Assembly (NCBI RefSeq): GCF_900220995.1
Contig: NZ_OBQF01000001.1
Coordinates: forward strand, 62,001-126,000
Direction of reading: 5' to 3'
Origin: Salinicoccus kekensis
GTDB lineage: Bacteria; Bacillota; Bacilli; Staphylococcales; Salinicoccaceae
DNA length: 64,000 bases
Positions 41,595-51,919 of this stretch are shown piece after piece. Positions within the stretch are counted from its first letter, which is position 1; each line of letters opens with the position of its first letter. The translations under genes were made by a program, and so were the position numbers. The notes beneath the pieces are model-generated. The model was given only the letters and a program-made list of their open reading frames with translations, was not told the DNA's origin and made no database searches.

Positions 41595-43774
41595 TGGCTA
41601 AATTCACCGAACCGACCGCAAAAGATATCAGGGATGAGAAACTGTATACGGGCATGGGGCTGACCGATGCCGAGTACGAGAAAGTCAATGGCATCCTCGG
41701 CAGGGAGCCGAACTATACGGAAACGGGCATTTTCGCTGCAATGTGGAGCGAACATTGTTCATATAAACATTCAAAACCTTTCCTGAAACAGTTCCCGACC
41801 GAAGGCAAAAAGGTGCTGATGGGGCCCGGCGAAGGTGCGGGCGTCGTCGATATCGGCGACAACCAGGCGGTCGTCTTCAAAGTCGAATCCCACAACCATC
41901 CATCCGCAGTCGAGCCGTATCACGGTGCAGCGACAGGCGTCGGCGGCATCACGCGGGATATCGTCTCAATCGGTGCAAGACCGATCGGCCTGCTCAACTC
42001 CCTCCGTTTCGGTGAACTTTCCGAGGCGAACAACCGCAGGCTCCTCGATGGCGTGAAGGACGGCATGAGCGATTACGCCAATACGATCGGCATCCCTGCA
42101 GTCGGCGGGGAAGTCGAATTCGACGGTCATTATGACGGCAACCCGCTCGTAAACGCCATGGTCACGGGTCTGATCGACCATGACAAGATCCAGAAGGGCA
42201 CGGCCAAAGGTGTCGGCAATAAAGTGATCTACGCAGGTCTTGAAACGGGCCGCGACGGCATACTCGGTGCATCATTCGCTTCCGAGGAACTGTCGGAGGA
42301 TGCGGATGTCGCACCGCCGACCGCGCAGGTCGGCCACCCTGAGGTGGGTAAAAACCTGATGGAAGCGACACTTCAGGCGATCGAATACCCTGAACTCGTC
42401 GGCATCCAGGATATGGGTGCCGCAGGCCTCACTTCCTCAAGCTCCGAAATGGCGGCAAAAGGCGACCACGGCATGACGCTGAATCTTGAGAAAGTGCCCG
42501 TATCGGAAGACGGCATCAGCCCTTATGAAATGATGCTTTCGGAAACGCAGGAACGCATGCTGCTCGTCGTGGAGGACGGTTCCGAAGATAAATTCCTCGA
42601 GCTGTTCAAAGAGATGGACCTCGCGACCGCGGTCATTGGTGAAGTGACGGACAACGACAGGCTCCTCCTTTATTTCGAAGATGAACTGTACGCGGACATC
42701 CCGGTGCAGCCGCTGTCGGAAGAGGCACCGGTCTATGTGCTTGAAGGCGAAAAGCCGGAGGAGGACACACCGCGTGAAGATTACTCCGATGAAGATCTGG
42801 ATACGGCATTCAAATCGTTGATCAGTCATCCAACCATTGCAAATAAAGCCCTTATATACGATGCATTCGACTCGGGTGATGCGGACACGACGCTCCAGAA
42901 ATCCGGATTCGGTGCAGGCATCGTGAAGATCGAAGGGACGGACAAAGCGGTCTCCATGACACTCGACGGCAAGAGCCGCTACGTCTATGCGGACCCTTAC
43001 AACGGCGGCAAGGAAGTCGTCGCACAGGCGTACCGCGACATCATCGCAACAGGTGCCGAGCCGCTTGCGATGACGAACTGCCTGAACTACGGATCACCTG
43101 AGAAGCCTTTGATCTACAACCAGCTCGGCGAGTCGACGAAAGGCATGGCGGAAGCCTGCGAAGCACTCGGCACACCGGTCGTCTCGGGCAACGTGAGCTT
43201 ATATAACGAAACGAAGGAAGCAAGCATCTTGCCGACACCGGTCATCGGCATGGTCGGTCTGATCGAGGACATCGGGTTCTTAAAAGAGGACAAAGTCAAA
43301 GACGGCGACGCGCTGTACCTTGTCGGTGAATTGAAGCCGCAGTTCCAGGGCTCGCAAATCGAGAAACTGATCGACGGCGACATCAGAAAGGCTCGTCGTG
43401 ACATCGACCTCGGACTTGAAGCAGAGCGCGGCGAAATGCTCCGTAAAATGTATGTGGCGGGGGACATCCACAGAATCGCACCGCTTGGACGCGGCGGCCT
43501 GATCGCTAAACTCGCACAGCTCGCAGGCTTCTACAACACAGGCGTTGACGTCGACATCGATGTGCGCGGAGATCTTTTATTCTCAGAAAGTGCATCGAAC
43601 TACCTCGTCGCAGCACCTTCAGGCATGGACATCGACGGTGCGGTGGAAATCGGAAAGCTTACGGGCCAATCATTCAAAGTGCAGGCACAGAACTTTAATG
43701 CTGAATATGATATTGAAGAAATCAATGCGACTTTGAAAGGGGCAATACCGGAATGGATGAATTCGACGGACTAA
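41594..43774 (+). CDS. purL: Phosphoribosylformylglycinamidine synthase, small-type PurL subunit
   Basis: 726 residues, the length of the small PurL of Bacillus and Staphylococcus. Seen: [16 protein letters not shown] with the catalytic-region His, [47 protein letters not shown] and [10 protein letters not shown]. Unlike the 1300-residue proteobacterial form it has no glutaminase domain, so glutamine-driven activity needs PurQ and the linker PurS. Neither is in this operon or window. It starts one base within the purC stop and overlaps purF by 22 bases. Confidence 0.96.
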   Translation: MAKFTEPTAKDIRDEKLYTGMGLTDAEYEKVNGILGREPNYTETGIFAAMWSEHCSYKHSKPFLKQFPTEGKKVLMGPGEGAGVVDIGDNQAVVFKVESHNHPSAVEPYHGAATGVGGITRDIVSIGARPIGLLNSLRFGELSEANNRRLLDGVKDGMSDYANTIGIPAVGGEVEFDGHYDGNPLVNAMVTGLIDHDKIQKGTAKGVGNKVIYAGLETGRDGILGASFASEELSEDADVAPPTAQVGHPEVGKNLMEATLQAIEYPELVGIQDMGAAGLTSSSSEMAAKGDHGMTLNLEKVPVSEDGISPYEMMLSETQERMLLVVEDGSEDKFLELFKEMDLATAVIGEVTDNDRLLLYFEDELYADIPVQPLSEEAPVYVLEGEKPEEDTPREDYSDEDLDTAFKSLISHPTIANKALIYDAFDSGDADTTLQKSGFGAGIVKIEGTDKAVSMTLDGKSRYVYADPYNGGKEVVAQAYRDIIATGAEPLAMTNCLNYGSPEKPLIYNQLGESTKGMAEACEALGTPVVSGNVSLYNETKEASILPTPVIGMVGLIEDIGFLKEDKVKDGDALYLVGELKPQFQGSQIEKLIDGDIRKARRDIDLGLEAERGEMLRKMYVAGDIHRIAPLGRGGLIAKLAQLAGFYNTGVDVDIDVRGDLLFSESASNYLVAAPSGMDIDGAVEIGKLTGQSFKVQAQNFNAEYDIEEINATLKGAIPEWMNSTD

Positions 43775-45192
43775 AAGAAGAATGCGGCCTGTTCGGCATC
43801 TGGGGCCACCCGGAAGCGAGCGAACTGACGTATATTGCGATGCACAGCCTGCAGCACAGGGGCCAGCAGGGTGCCGGGATCGTCTCCTCAAGCGGGGACT
43901 ACCTCTTCGGCGCCCGCGGCATGGGCCTGCTGACGGAGGCACTCAGTAAGGAACAGCTTGATTCACTGAAACCTTTCCCACATGCGATCGGGCATACGAG
44001 ATACGCATCGAGCGGCGGCAGTGAGCTCTCCAATGTGCAGCCGTTCCTGTTCAAAAGCCATAAGGGCGACCTTGCACTTGCGCACAACGGCAACCTGGTG
44101 AACGCGATGAACTTGAGGCGTGCACTTGAAGACCAGGGCGCGATCTTCCAGACGACTTCGGATTCCGAAGTGCTCGCACACCTCCTCCGACGTGAAAGAG
44201 GCGGCGGGGAAGAGAGCTTTGAAGGACGGAAGAAAAGGATAAAAAAAGTCTTGAAGCAGGTGAAGGGCGCGTTCGCATTTATGATCATGCATCAGGACAG
44301 CCTGACGGTCGCACTCGACGACCACGGCGTAAGGCCGCTCATGCTCGGCAAGAAGGACGGATCATACTGTGTTGCGAGCGAAACGTGTGCATTCACGGCC
44401 ATCGGGGCGGAGTACATCCGCGATATCGAGGCGGGTGAGATGATCACGATCACGGACGAAGGCATCGATTTCGATCATTATACGGACACAACGAGCCCGC
44501 ATATGTGCTCCATGGAGTACATCTACTTTGCGCGCGCGGATTCCGAATTCAGGCGGACCTCCACCTACAGGATACGTAAGGAGCTCGGACGGTCGCTCGC
44601 GGAGGAAATGCAGGGAATTGATGCGGACATCGTCATCGGTGTGCCGGATTCATCACTTGCCGCTGCGCACGGTTTCAGTGAAGCATCCGGCATCAAGCAG
44701 GAGCAGGGGCTTCTGAAGAACCGCTACGTCGGCCGGACGTTCATCACCCCGGGCCAGGAGGCAAGGGAGCGTGCGGTGCGCATGAAGCTCTCGCCTGTGC
44801 GTGACATCGTCGAAGGCCGGCGGGTCATCGTCATCGATGATTCGATCGTGCGCGGGACGACCAGCCGCTTCATCGTGAAGGCCCTGAAGAAGGCGGGGGC
44901 GAAGGAAGTCCATATGGGCGTCTCCTCACCGCCGCTTAAAAACCCGTGTTATTATGGTATTGATGTATCGACGCATGCGGAGATCATCGCAAGCACGAAG
45001 TCGCCGGAGGAGATCCGTGATGAAATCGGTGCGGATTCACTGACTTACCTCTCCGTCGACAAGATGCACGACGTCTACCATTCATTCGGCTCAAAAGGCC
45101 AGTGTGATGCATGCTTCACCGGGAATTACCCGATCGACATCGAGGAAGCGATCCTTCCTCAGGAAAAAGATTTAAAACAAAAGGGAGTGTAG
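43753..45192 (+). CDS. purF: Amidophosphoribosyltransferase
   Basis: 479 residues; first committed step, PRPP plus glutamine to phosphoribosylamine. The N-terminal nucleophile Cys is in [14 protein letters not shown], behind a ten-residue propeptide that is normally cleaved, as in Bacillus. [10 protein letters not shown] belongs to the glutaminase domain and [18 protein letters not shown] is the PRPP loop. Cys residues at [12 protein letters not shown] and [10 protein letters not shown] fit the Fe-S form of the enzyme. ATG 43753 lies inside purL. Confidence 0.96.
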   Translation: MDEFDGLKEECGLFGIWGHPEASELTYIAMHSLQHRGQQGAGIVSSSGDYLFGARGMGLLTEALSKEQLDSLKPFPHAIGHTRYASSGGSELSNVQPFLFKSHKGDLALAHNGNLVNAMNLRRALEDQGAIFQTTSDSEVLAHLLRRERGGGEESFEGRKKRIKKVLKQVKGAFAFMIMHQDSLTVALDDHGVRPLMLGKKDGSYCVASETCAFTAIGAEYIRDIEAGEMITITDEGIDFDHYTDTTSPHMCSMEYIYFARADSEFRRTSTYRIRKELGRSLAEEMQGIDADIVIGVPDSSLAAAHGFSEASGIKQEQGLLKNRYVGRTFITPGQEARERAVRMKLSPVRDIVEGRRVIVIDDSIVRGTTSRFIVKALKKAGAKEVHMGVSSPPLKNPCYYGIDVSTHAEIIASTKSPEEIRDEIGADSLTYLSVDKMHDVYHSFGSKGQCDACFTGNYPIDIEEAILPQEKDLKQKGV

Positions 45193-45194
45193 TG

Positions 45195-46214
45195 ATGAGC
45201 GAGCAGTATAAAAAAGCCGGCGTGGACATTGAAGCGGGCTACGAAGCGGTCGAACAGATGAAATCACACGTGAAGAGGACGAGGCGGCCGGAAGTGCTCG
45301 GGGGCCTCGGCGGCTTCGGTGCGGGGTTCGATCTGTCGCAGCTGAATATGAAACAGCCGGTACTCGTATCCGGCACGGACGGTGTCGGCACGAAGCTGAA
45401 GCTTGCGATCGACCATGACCGTCATGATACGATCGGCATCGATGCGGTGGCCATGTGTGTGAACGATATTTTGACGACCGGTGCGGAGCCGCTTTACTTC
45501 CTGGATTACATAGCGGTTGAAAAAGTGGTGCCGGAGACGGTTGCGGATATCGTGAAGGGCGTCTCCGACGGATGCGTCCAGGCGGGCTGCGCTTTGATCG
45601 GCGGAGAAACGGCCGAGATGGGCAGCATGTACGGACCCGGCGAATATGACCTCGCAGGCTTTGCGGTCGGTGCGGTGGAGAAGCCGGATTACATCGACGG
45701 CGCGAGAGTCAAGGCGGGCGACGTCATCATCGGCCTGCCGTCGAGCGGCGTCCATTCGAACGGCTACAGCCTGGTGAGGAAGATCATCGCCGACAACAAT
45801 ATCGATGTTGAAGCGGACCTCGAAGGCGAAAAGCTGATAGACCGTCTGCTTGAACCGACGCGCATCTACGTGCGTGAGGTGAGGGGTCTGATGGAGAAGG
45901 TGGACATCAAAGCGATGAGCCACATCACCGGCGGCGGCTTCGTCGAGAACCTGCCGCGCGCAGTGCCCGAGGGTCTCGGCATCGAGATCTCGACGGGTGA
46001 GATCAAAGTCCCGGCGGTCATCAATTGGCTGATCGAACAGGGCGGCATCAGCAAGGATGAAGCGTACAACGTCTTCAATATGGGCATCGGTTTCGTCGTC
46101 ATCGTCGATGCGGCTGACGCCGACACGGCACTCAGTGCCTTGCGTGATGCGGGCGAGGCGGCGGTTAAGATCGGTGAGGTTACCGGCAAAGCAGGGATTG
46201 AGATCCATGACTAA
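45195..46214 (+). CDS. purM: Phosphoribosylaminoimidazole synthetase
   Basis: 339 residues; closes the imidazole ring (FGAM to AIR). [24 protein letters not shown] and [14 protein letters not shown] are diagnostic. ATG 45195 follows AAGGGAG; the longer frame beginning at 45111 lies within purF and is not the start. It overlaps purN by eight bases. Confidence 0.97.
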   Translation: MSEQYKKAGVDIEAGYEAVEQMKSHVKRTRRPEVLGGLGGFGAGFDLSQLNMKQPVLVSGTDGVGTKLKLAIDHDRHDTIGIDAVAMCVNDILTTGAEPLYFLDYIAVEKVVPETVADIVKGVSDGCVQAGCALIGGETAEMGSMYGPGEYDLAGFAVGAVEKPDYIDGARVKAGDVIIGLPSSGVHSNGYSLVRKIIADNNIDVEADLEGEKLIDRLLEPTRIYVREVRGLMEKVDIKAMSHITGGGFVENLPRAVPEGLGIEISTGEIKVPAVINWLIEQGGISKDEAYNVFNMGIGFVVIVDAADADTALSALRDAGEAAVKIGEVTGKAGIEIHD

Positions 46215-46791
46215 ACCCCGCGTTGCCGTCTTCGCTTCCGGCGGCGGCACGAATTTTGAAAATCTGGTGCGGAAGCAGGAGGAGATCGGCATCGACATCG
46301 TCCTGCTGATCTCGGACTACAACGAAGCATACGCAATCCAGCGTGCCATCAACCATGATGTCGACTATATCGTCGTCGAGCGTGAGAAGTACGCGACGAA
46401 GGCGGAATTTGAGAGCGACATTTTAAGCGTAATGAGGATGTACAACATCGAATATATACTGCTCGCCGGATTCATGCGGATATTGTCCGCAGATTTCGTC
46501 GGCAGGTACCCGCGGAAGATCATCAACATCCATCCGTCGCTGCTCCCGGATTTCAAGGGCGCGGACGCGATCGGCGATGCATTCCGCGCCGGCGTGAGAG
46601 AGACCGGGGTCACCGTGCATTTCGTCGACGCCGGCATCGATACGGGTGAGATCATCGCCCAGGTGCCCGTCGATGTGGCGCCGGAGGACACGCTCGAAGA
46701 ACTGGAAAATAAAGTCCACAGCATTGAATACCAGCTCTATCCGCAGGCAGTGCGGATGATTTTGGCAAAACGTCAGGAGGATGAACAATGA
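46207..46791 (+). CDS. purN: Phosphoribosylglycinamide formyltransferase
   Basis: 194 residues; 10-formyl-THF-dependent formylation of [19 protein letters not shown] at the N terminus, [33 protein letters not shown] with catalytic His, and [16 protein letters not shown] 46207 gives the normal length; the earlier start at 46057 lies inside purM. Its stop overlaps the purH start by four bases. Confidence 0.96.
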   Translation: MTKPRVAVFASGGGTNFENLVRKQEEIGIDIVLLISDYNEAYAIQRAINHDVDYIVVEREKYATKAEFESDILSVMRMYNIEYILLAGFMRILSADFVGRYPRKIINIHPSLLPDFKGADAIGDAFRAGVRETGVTVHFVDAGIDTGEIIAQVPVDVAPEDTLEELENKVHSIEYQLYPQAVRMILAKRQEDEQ

Positions 46792-48263
46792 AAGCATTAA
46801 TCAGCGTATCGAACAAGGCGGGCCTTGAAGATTTCGTGAAGGGGCTCGTTCAGGCAGGCTATGACATTTATTCCACGGGCGGCACTTACGAGAAGATCAA
46901 AAGTTTCGGCGTCGATGTTTCAAGCGTAAGCGATCTTACTCAATTTGAGGAGATCATGGACGGCCGCGTGAAGACGCTCCATCCGAAGATTCACGGCGGC
47001 ATACTCGCAGACCGCGACAATGCGTCCCATGTGGAGGCGATGGAATCGAACGGCATCGAGGCGATCGACCTTGTGGTGGTCAACCTCTATCCATTCAAGG
47101 AGACGGTCGCAAAAGAGGGCGTCACGGAGGAGGAAGCGGTCGAGAACATCGATATCGGCGGGCCGACGATGCTCCGGGCTGCTGCTAAGAATTTCAGGCA
47201 TGTCACGACCGTCGTCAACCCGCAGGATTATGATGAAGTGCTTGAGCATATCGAAGCAGGCACGCTCGACCTCGAGTACAGGCGCACATTGAGCATCCGT
47301 GCGTTCAGGCACACGGCCGAGTACGACCGTGCGATCGTCAGCTACTTCACCGACAGCGAACGCACTTTGAGGTACGGTGAGAACCCGCATCAGGATGCGA
47401 AGCTCGTCCGGACGACGGATGATAAGAACACGATACTGAATGCGACCGTGCTTCAGGGCAAGCAGCTCAGCTACAACAACCTGCGTGACGCCGACAGTGC
47501 ATTCGCGCTCGCCAAAAAGTTCGACCTCCCGGTTGCGGTTGCCGTGAAGCACATGAACCCGTGCGGCGTCGGCACCGGCGAGACGATGGTCGAGGCGTTC
47601 AACAATGCGTTCGAAGCGGACAGCCAGTCGATCTTCGGCGGCATCGTCGCGCTGAACCGTCCGGTGGACCGTGAGGCGGCCGAGGCGATGAGCAAGGTGT
47701 TCCTGGAAGTCGTCATTGCACCATCCTACACGAACGGTGCACTTGAAGTGTTCGATAATAAAGAAAACCTGAGACTTTTGACGGTCGATTTCACAGAAGA
47801 AGTCGACGGCGATGAATTCGTCAGCGTTTCCGGCGGGTATCTCGTCCAGGACCGTGACACCGGCAGGCTGAACCCGTCGTCGATCGAAGTGGTGACGGAG
47901 ACGTCGCCGACCGAAAAGCAGATGAAGGCACTCGCCCTTGCATGGGAAGTGTCGAAGCACGTGAAGTCGAATGCGATCGTGCTCGCGAATGACAAACAGA
48001 CAGTGGGCATCGGTGCCGGTCAGATGAACCGCGTCGGCGCGCTGAAGATCGCAGCCGACCGGGCCATCAGGCTTGATGGCGATGTGGTGCTCGCAAGCGA
48101 CGGCTTCTTCCCGATGCCTGACTCCGTCGAGCTCGCGCATAAGCATGGCATCAAGGCGATCATCCAGCCGGGCGGCTCGAAGCGCGACCAGGAGTCGATC
48201 GACTTCTGCAACAAACACGGCATTGCCATGGTCTTCACCGGCATGCGCCATTTCAAGCACTGA
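46788..48263 (+). CDS. purH: Bifunctional AICAR transformylase / IMP cyclohydrolase
   Basis: 491 residues; last two steps to IMP. The cyclohydrolase (MGS-like) domain is at the N terminus ([40 protein letters not shown]). The transformylase domain follows with [22 protein letters not shown] and [11 protein letters not shown], ending in GMRHFKH. Length fits staphylococcal PurH. A gap of 44 bases leads to purD. Confidence 0.97.
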   Translation: MKALISVSNKAGLEDFVKGLVQAGYDIYSTGGTYEKIKSFGVDVSSVSDLTQFEEIMDGRVKTLHPKIHGGILADRDNASHVEAMESNGIEAIDLVVVNLYPFKETVAKEGVTEEEAVENIDIGGPTMLRAAAKNFRHVTTVVNPQDYDEVLEHIEAGTLDLEYRRTLSIRAFRHTAEYDRAIVSYFTDSERTLRYGENPHQDAKLVRTTDDKNTILNATVLQGKQLSYNNLRDADSAFALAKKFDLPVAVAVKHMNPCGVGTGETMVEAFNNAFEADSQSIFGGIVALNRPVDREAAEAMSKVFLEVVIAPSYTNGALEVFDNKENLRLLTVDFTEEVDGDEFVSVSGGYLVQDRDTGRLNPSSIEVVTETSPTEKQMKALALAWEVSKHVKSNAIVLANDKQTVGIGAGQMNRVGALKIAADRAIRLDGDVVLASDGFFPMPDSVELAHKHGIKAIIQPGGSKRDQESIDFCNKHGIAMVFTGMRHFKH

Positions 48264-48307
48264 TCAATGGATACGCGTATTTTATTTTGTGATGGAGGCT
48301 TTAAAAT

Positions 48308-49561
48308 ATGAAAGTAGCAGTGATAGGCAGTGGCGGCCGTGAGCATGCGCTCGTCAAAAAATTTCATGAATCACCGTCCGTGAGCGGGATCGTCGCGATA
48401 CCCGGAAACTATGCGATGGGCGATATGGCAAAGCTTGTGCCGGACATCGACCTGGAAGATTTTGGTGAAGTGGGGAAGATCTGCGACCGTGAAGAAATCG
48501 AGTGGGTCGTGATCGGTCCGGAAGCGCCGTTATCCGGCGGTATGGCGGATTTCCTCGAGCGCCAGCATGATTTGAAAGTGTTCGGCCCGAGGAAACTGGA
48601 AGCACAGCTCGAATCATCGAAGGCTTTCGCAAAGGACCTCATGAAGAAATATGATATCCCGACCGCGAAATACGAAATATTCACAGACCATGATGATGCG
48701 CTGGACTACGTCAACCAGGTGGGTGCACCGATCGTGGTCAAGAAGGACGGGCTCGCTGCAGGTAAAGGCGTCGTCGTGGCACAGGACATCGAGACCGCCC
48801 GCGCGGCGGTCCGTGACATGATGGCGGACTCGAAAGGCCACGTCGTCATCGAGGAGTTCATGGAAGGCGAGGAGTTCAGCCTGATGGTGCTTGTGAACGG
48901 GGAGTTCATCTATCCGTTCGAAGTGATGGCACAGGACCATAAGCGCGCCTTCGATGGGGACACGGGACCGAACACCGGCGGCATGGGCGCCTATGCACCG
49001 GTGACGCATATTCCGGAGAGCCTGCGCATGGAGGCTGTCGATAAAATCGTGAGGCCGATGGCAAAAGCGCTTGTGGATGAAGGCCTCAACTACTTCGGCG
49101 TGATGTACCTCGGCGCCATCGTCACCGAAGACGGTGTGAAGGTCATCGAATTCAACGCAAGATTCGGCGACCCGGAAGCACAGGTGCTCTTCAATCTGCT
49201 GGAAAGCGACCTCGGAGAAGTGCTTGAGAATATGTATCATAAAAAGCCGTTTTCACTCGAATGGCGGACCGGATGCGTCGCGGGTGTGATGCTCGCGAGC
49301 CAGGGCTATCCGGGTGCGTTTAAGAAAGGGAAGCCTGTAAAGGTTCCGGAAACGCTCATGCCACGCTGCTTCGTCAGCGGACTGGACCGGAATGAAGACG
49401 GCACCGTCGTCACATCCGGCGGCAGGGTGCTGCTCGTCACCGGCCACGGCGCCACCATCGAGGAAGCGGCCGCAGCCGCTTACGAAGGCGTCGGCCAGAT
49501 CGAATACGGGACAGATGACCTCTTTTACCGGAAGGACATCGGCTACAGGGCGATGAAGTAA
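48308..49561 (+). CDS. purD: Phosphoribosylamine-glycine ligase
   Basis: 417 residues, ATP-grasp enzyme forming GAR. VIGSGGREHALVKK opens the chain, VVKKDGLAAGKGVVVA is the ATP loop, TGPNTGGMGAYAP the substrate loop and EFNARFGDPEAQV the metal site. GGAGGCTTTAAAAT stands before ATG 48308. It ends the purine operon; a terminator begins eight bases after the stop. Confidence 0.97.
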   Translation: MKVAVIGSGGREHALVKKFHESPSVSGIVAIPGNYAMGDMAKLVPDIDLEDFGEVGKICDREEIEWVVIGPEAPLSGGMADFLERQHDLKVFGPRKLEAQLESSKAFAKDLMKKYDIPTAKYEIFTDHDDALDYVNQVGAPIVVKKDGLAAGKGVVVAQDIETARAAVRDMMADSKGHVVIEEFMEGEEFSLMVLVNGEFIYPFEVMAQDHKRAFDGDTGPNTGGMGAYAPVTHIPESLRMEAVDKIVRPMAKALVDEGLNYFGVMYLGAIVTEDGVKVIEFNARFGDPEAQVLFNLLESDLGEVLENMYHKKPFSLEWRTGCVAGVMLASQGYPGAFKKGKPVKVPETLMPRCFVSGLDRNEDGTVVTSGGRVLLVTGHGATIEEAAAAAYEGVGQIEYGTDDLFYRKDIGYRAMK

Positions 49562-49568
49562 GTTGGAA

Positions 49569-49592
49569 ACACCCGCGGTTGCGGGTGTTTTT
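49569..49592 (+). terminator. Terminator of the purine operon
   Basis: Eight-base stem ACACCCGC / GCGGGTGT, four-base loop, T run. Confidence 0.88.
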
Positions 49593-49689
49593 ATTTTGTG
49601 CGGATTTCGCGTGTGTCTCACGCATGCTCGCATATTAAGTGAGGAGCAGATTTAACTGGTTTCAGTCTGTTTTTGGCATTTGGAATGCT

Positions 49690-49897
49690 GATTTCGCAAC
49701 CTCCGGCGACAACCTGGGCCAACATTGCGATTCCGGGTGCTGATTTCGTAACCTCCGTTCACATTCCGAGTTAAAGTTGCGATTTCGGGTGTCGATTTCG
49801 CAACTTCAGCCATATCTCGAGTGAAGGCTGGGGAATATGGATGTTACTTCGCAAGATTACGCTAATTTCATGGTGCAGGTTGCGATTGAAGATGGGG
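49690..49897 (+). repeat. 52-bp tandem repeat array, three good units and one decayed
   Basis: GATTTCGNAAC begins at 49690, 49742 and 49794, 52 apart; a decayed unit starts near 49845. In each unit TTCG[CT]AAC is matched about 30 bases on by [GA]TTGCGA, an inverted pair. The array lies in the 730-base convergent gap after purD, which has no gene. Confidence 0.85.
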
Positions 49898-49908
49898 CAT
49901 GAGAATAA

Positions 49909-50180
49909 AATCCCGACAGCGGTGTCATCGCCAGCACCTCTATCCGGATTCAAAGACAAAATCCTGACAGCCGCCTCAGCATCGGCACCTCCGTCCGGAT
50001 CCGGAGAAAAAATCCTGACAGCGGCCCCAACACCGGTGTCTCCGTCCGGATCCGGAGAAAAAATCCTGACAGCGACCCCAGCATCGGCACCTCCGTCCGG
50101 ATCTGAAGACAAAATCCAGACAGCCGCTTCAGCATCGGCATCTCCGTCCGGATCCGGAGACACAATCCGGACCTCCGCAT
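49909..50180 (+). repeat. 51-bp tandem repeat array, six units
   Basis: GACAGC (or its variant) falls at 49915, 49966, 50017, 50068, 50119 and 50170, exactly 51 apart. Each unit holds the palindrome TCCGGATCCGGA or a variant, then AAAATCCTGACAGC. Because 51 is a multiple of three, long open frames occur on both strands, but they look like by-products. Confidence 0.9.
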
Positions 50181-50200
50181 CAGATCCCCAAACACAAAGA

Positions 50201-50227
50201 AAAGCACCCGTCGCATGCGGGTGCTTT
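50201..50227. terminator. Bidirectional terminator
   Basis: Ten-base stem AAAGCACCCG / CGGGTGCTTT, seven-base loop, A/T tracts on both sides; it serves the small minus-strand gene. Confidence 0.75.
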
Positions 50228-50290
50228 CTTCTTGCATCTTGCATAAAGCAAAAACTATAAGGTGAAACTTAAAGCCCTTAGATTATGGTG

Positions 50291-50455
50291 CTATTCATAG
50301 GCGTCCTGGAGGTTTTCCTTTGTTTCCTGTTCGCCTTCTTTCGCGTCATCACTTTCTAGATCTTTTGTATTTTCTTTCGCGTCACGCTCTTTTTCACGAG
50401 CCTGTTCGCGTTTCTCTTCTTCGAATACATCTTTTTTATCCTTGTCCAAAGCCAC
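50291..50455 (-). CDS. Small, highly charged stress protein (54 aa)
   Basis: 54 codons from GTG 50455: MALDKDKKDVFEEEKREQ at the start, then Arg/Lys/Glu-rich to the end. There is no Cys and no Trp. Nearly all residues are charged or polar, which suggests a disordered or fully helical stress protein. GGAGAG lies eight bases before the GTG on the minus strand, and a very good SigmaB-type promoter is found 58-82 bases upstream of the start. These signals make the gene likely. It resembles the 51-aa gene at 32419 in character but not clearly in sequence. Confidence 0.75.
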   Translation of the reverse strand: MALDKDKKDVFEEEKREQAREKERDAKENTKDLESDDAKEGEQETKENLQDAYE

Positions 50456-50512
50456 TTGTATCACTCTCCTGGGAGAATATCATTATATTATATTATTATC
50501 TGTACTCTATAT

Positions 50513-50537
50513 ATACCCAGGGCCTCCTGCAGTAAAC
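50513..50537 (-). promoter_or_regulatory. SigmaB-type promoter of the 54-aa stress gene
   Basis: Minus strand: GTTTAC (50537-50532), 13 bases, GGGTAT (50518-50513). The -10 is perfect and the -35 differs at one base. Confidence 0.78.
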
Positions 50538-50653
50538 ATGGAGATCAAAAAAATTTTCAAATAAAATCATGAGGCCGCACACATATGCAGCCGCTTGTAT
50601 AATGCAATATTCCTGTATTTCTACTATAATGGTGAGGGACTGAGGTGAACTGG

Positions 50654-51919
50654 ATGTTTAAAAAATTGAGAAGTCAGAGTGAAGTGCATATCAGCCTGCT
50701 GCTCGGCTTATTCTTCATAATATTAGGTGTTTTCATTTTATTTAATACCGGAAGGATACGGGGTGCTGCAGAAGGCAGTCCTGTGGATGAATCGGAGATC
50801 GATACGATATGGGATCTGTTCAATGCTTTCTTCCTTGAAGTGACGAACATGCTGTCGATCCTGATCGGCAACTTCCCGATCATCGCCGGCATACTGCTCA
50901 TCCTGTTCGGCGTCTTCATGTTCAAGGTCGGCAAGACGGTCAGGGACACGACGAGGTATGATGGGATGCTGTCTTTCTTCTTCCTTGGGCTTGCGTTGTT
51001 TTTATTCATCATTACAACCATATTGATGATGCAGGTCTATGGCTGGTGGGCGATTTTATTCTTCATCGCATTCATGGTCCATCTGCTTTACAACATCTAC
51101 AATGAATATTTGAACCCGAAGCACCGGAAAGAGCATTACATGATCATCATGTTCTTCTACGGCGTGGCGTATTTCTTCACGCAGAATGCCGTATATTCGA
51201 ACATCGAGGATGCACTGAACCCGACGGATGTCCTCAGCATCAACATGTTCTTCGCCCTCGTGCTGGTGCTCGCACTGATGGCGCTGTGGGTGGGGGTCTT
51301 TTTATCCAAATCCAAAAACCTGCTCAAAAAACCGAAAACGAAAAGTGAAGAAGAATTATCCAGAAGTTCGAAGCGCGGCATAAGCAAACTGAATCCGAAC
51401 CAATATCTCGGGTTCTCGGAGAAGATGTACCAGTTCAGGAACCGTTTGCTCAACCGCACGAAGGACTTCCTCGAAATCGGGATCCCGGGATGGCTCAAGG
51501 TCAATTACCTCGAGCTGTTGCTCGGCCTGCTCGTCCTCGTATTCATCGGGGTGGAATTCAACAACAGGCAGGGTGTATTCACGGAAGGCTATTTCAGGCT
51601 GTCGCAGATGAGCTATCTGTATGAATGGATCAACCTGTTCCTGACGCTTGTGCTGGCACTTCTCTACCTGTACTTCACCGTCATGAACCTGTGGAAGAAC
51701 ATCTACTACAACAGGCAGATGATCGTCATCATCGCGCTGTGGCTGAAGCTTACGGTGAGCCTGTTCATCACCGTCTTCCACGAGGTGGAGCTCTCGCTCT
51801 TCATCCTGCCGTTCAACATCGTACTGGTGGTGCTCACGACACCGCTTGTATTATTCAGCATCTTTAAAGAATTCAATGGAGGGACTGCAAATGACAGAAA
51901 TAAAAAAGCAAAAACTTGA
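50654..51919 (+). CDS. Multispanning membrane protein of unknown function
   Basis: 421 residues with about ten hydrophobic segments: two near the N terminus separated by an outside loop, a run of four at residues 95-205, and four more after 290. A charged cytoplasmic stretch lies at residues 215-275 (KSKNLLKKPKTKSEEELSRSS). I recognise no family or motif. ATG 50654 is preceded at five bases by GAGGTGA; GTG 50645 in frame overlaps that site and is less likely. Its C-terminal tail is Lys-rich. The end overlaps the next gene by 29 bases, so it is likely co-transcribed with hutG. Confidence 0.7.
   Translation: MFKKLRSQSEVHISLLLGLFFIILGVFILFNTGRIRGAAEGSPVDESEIDTIWDLFNAFFLEVTNMLSILIGNFPIIAGILLILFGVFMFKVGKTVRDTTRYDGMLSFFFLGLALFLFIITTILMMQVYGWWAILFFIAFMVHLLYNIYNEYLNPKHRKEHYMIIMFFYGVAYFFTQNAVYSNIEDALNPTDVLSINMFFALVLVLALMALWVGVFLSKSKNLLKKPKTKSEEELSRSSKRGISKLNPNQYLGFSEKMYQFRNRLLNRTKDFLEIGIPGWLKVNYLELLLGLLVLVFIGVEFNNRQGVFTEGYFRLSQMSYLYEWINLFLTLVLALLYLYFTVMNLWKNIYYNRQMIVIIALWLKLTVSLFITVFHEVELSLFILPFNIVLVVLTTPLVLFSIFKEFNGGTANDRNKKAKT

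Noticed and set aside
46920-48260. 446-aa minus-strand frame opposite purH
   Set aside because: Purely a shadow of a GC-rich, well-identified gene; no ribosome site or domain. The same applies to 45264-46298, 17376-18419, 34474-35499, 36884-37768 and 14736-15326.
49771-50260. Open frames of 139 aa (+) and 157 aa (-) over the 51-bp array, with a 17-residue peptide repeat
   Set aside because: The frames exist because 51 is divisible by three; both strands stay open, there is no convincing ribosome site, and similar arrays with 41- and 52-bp periods are plainly non-coding.
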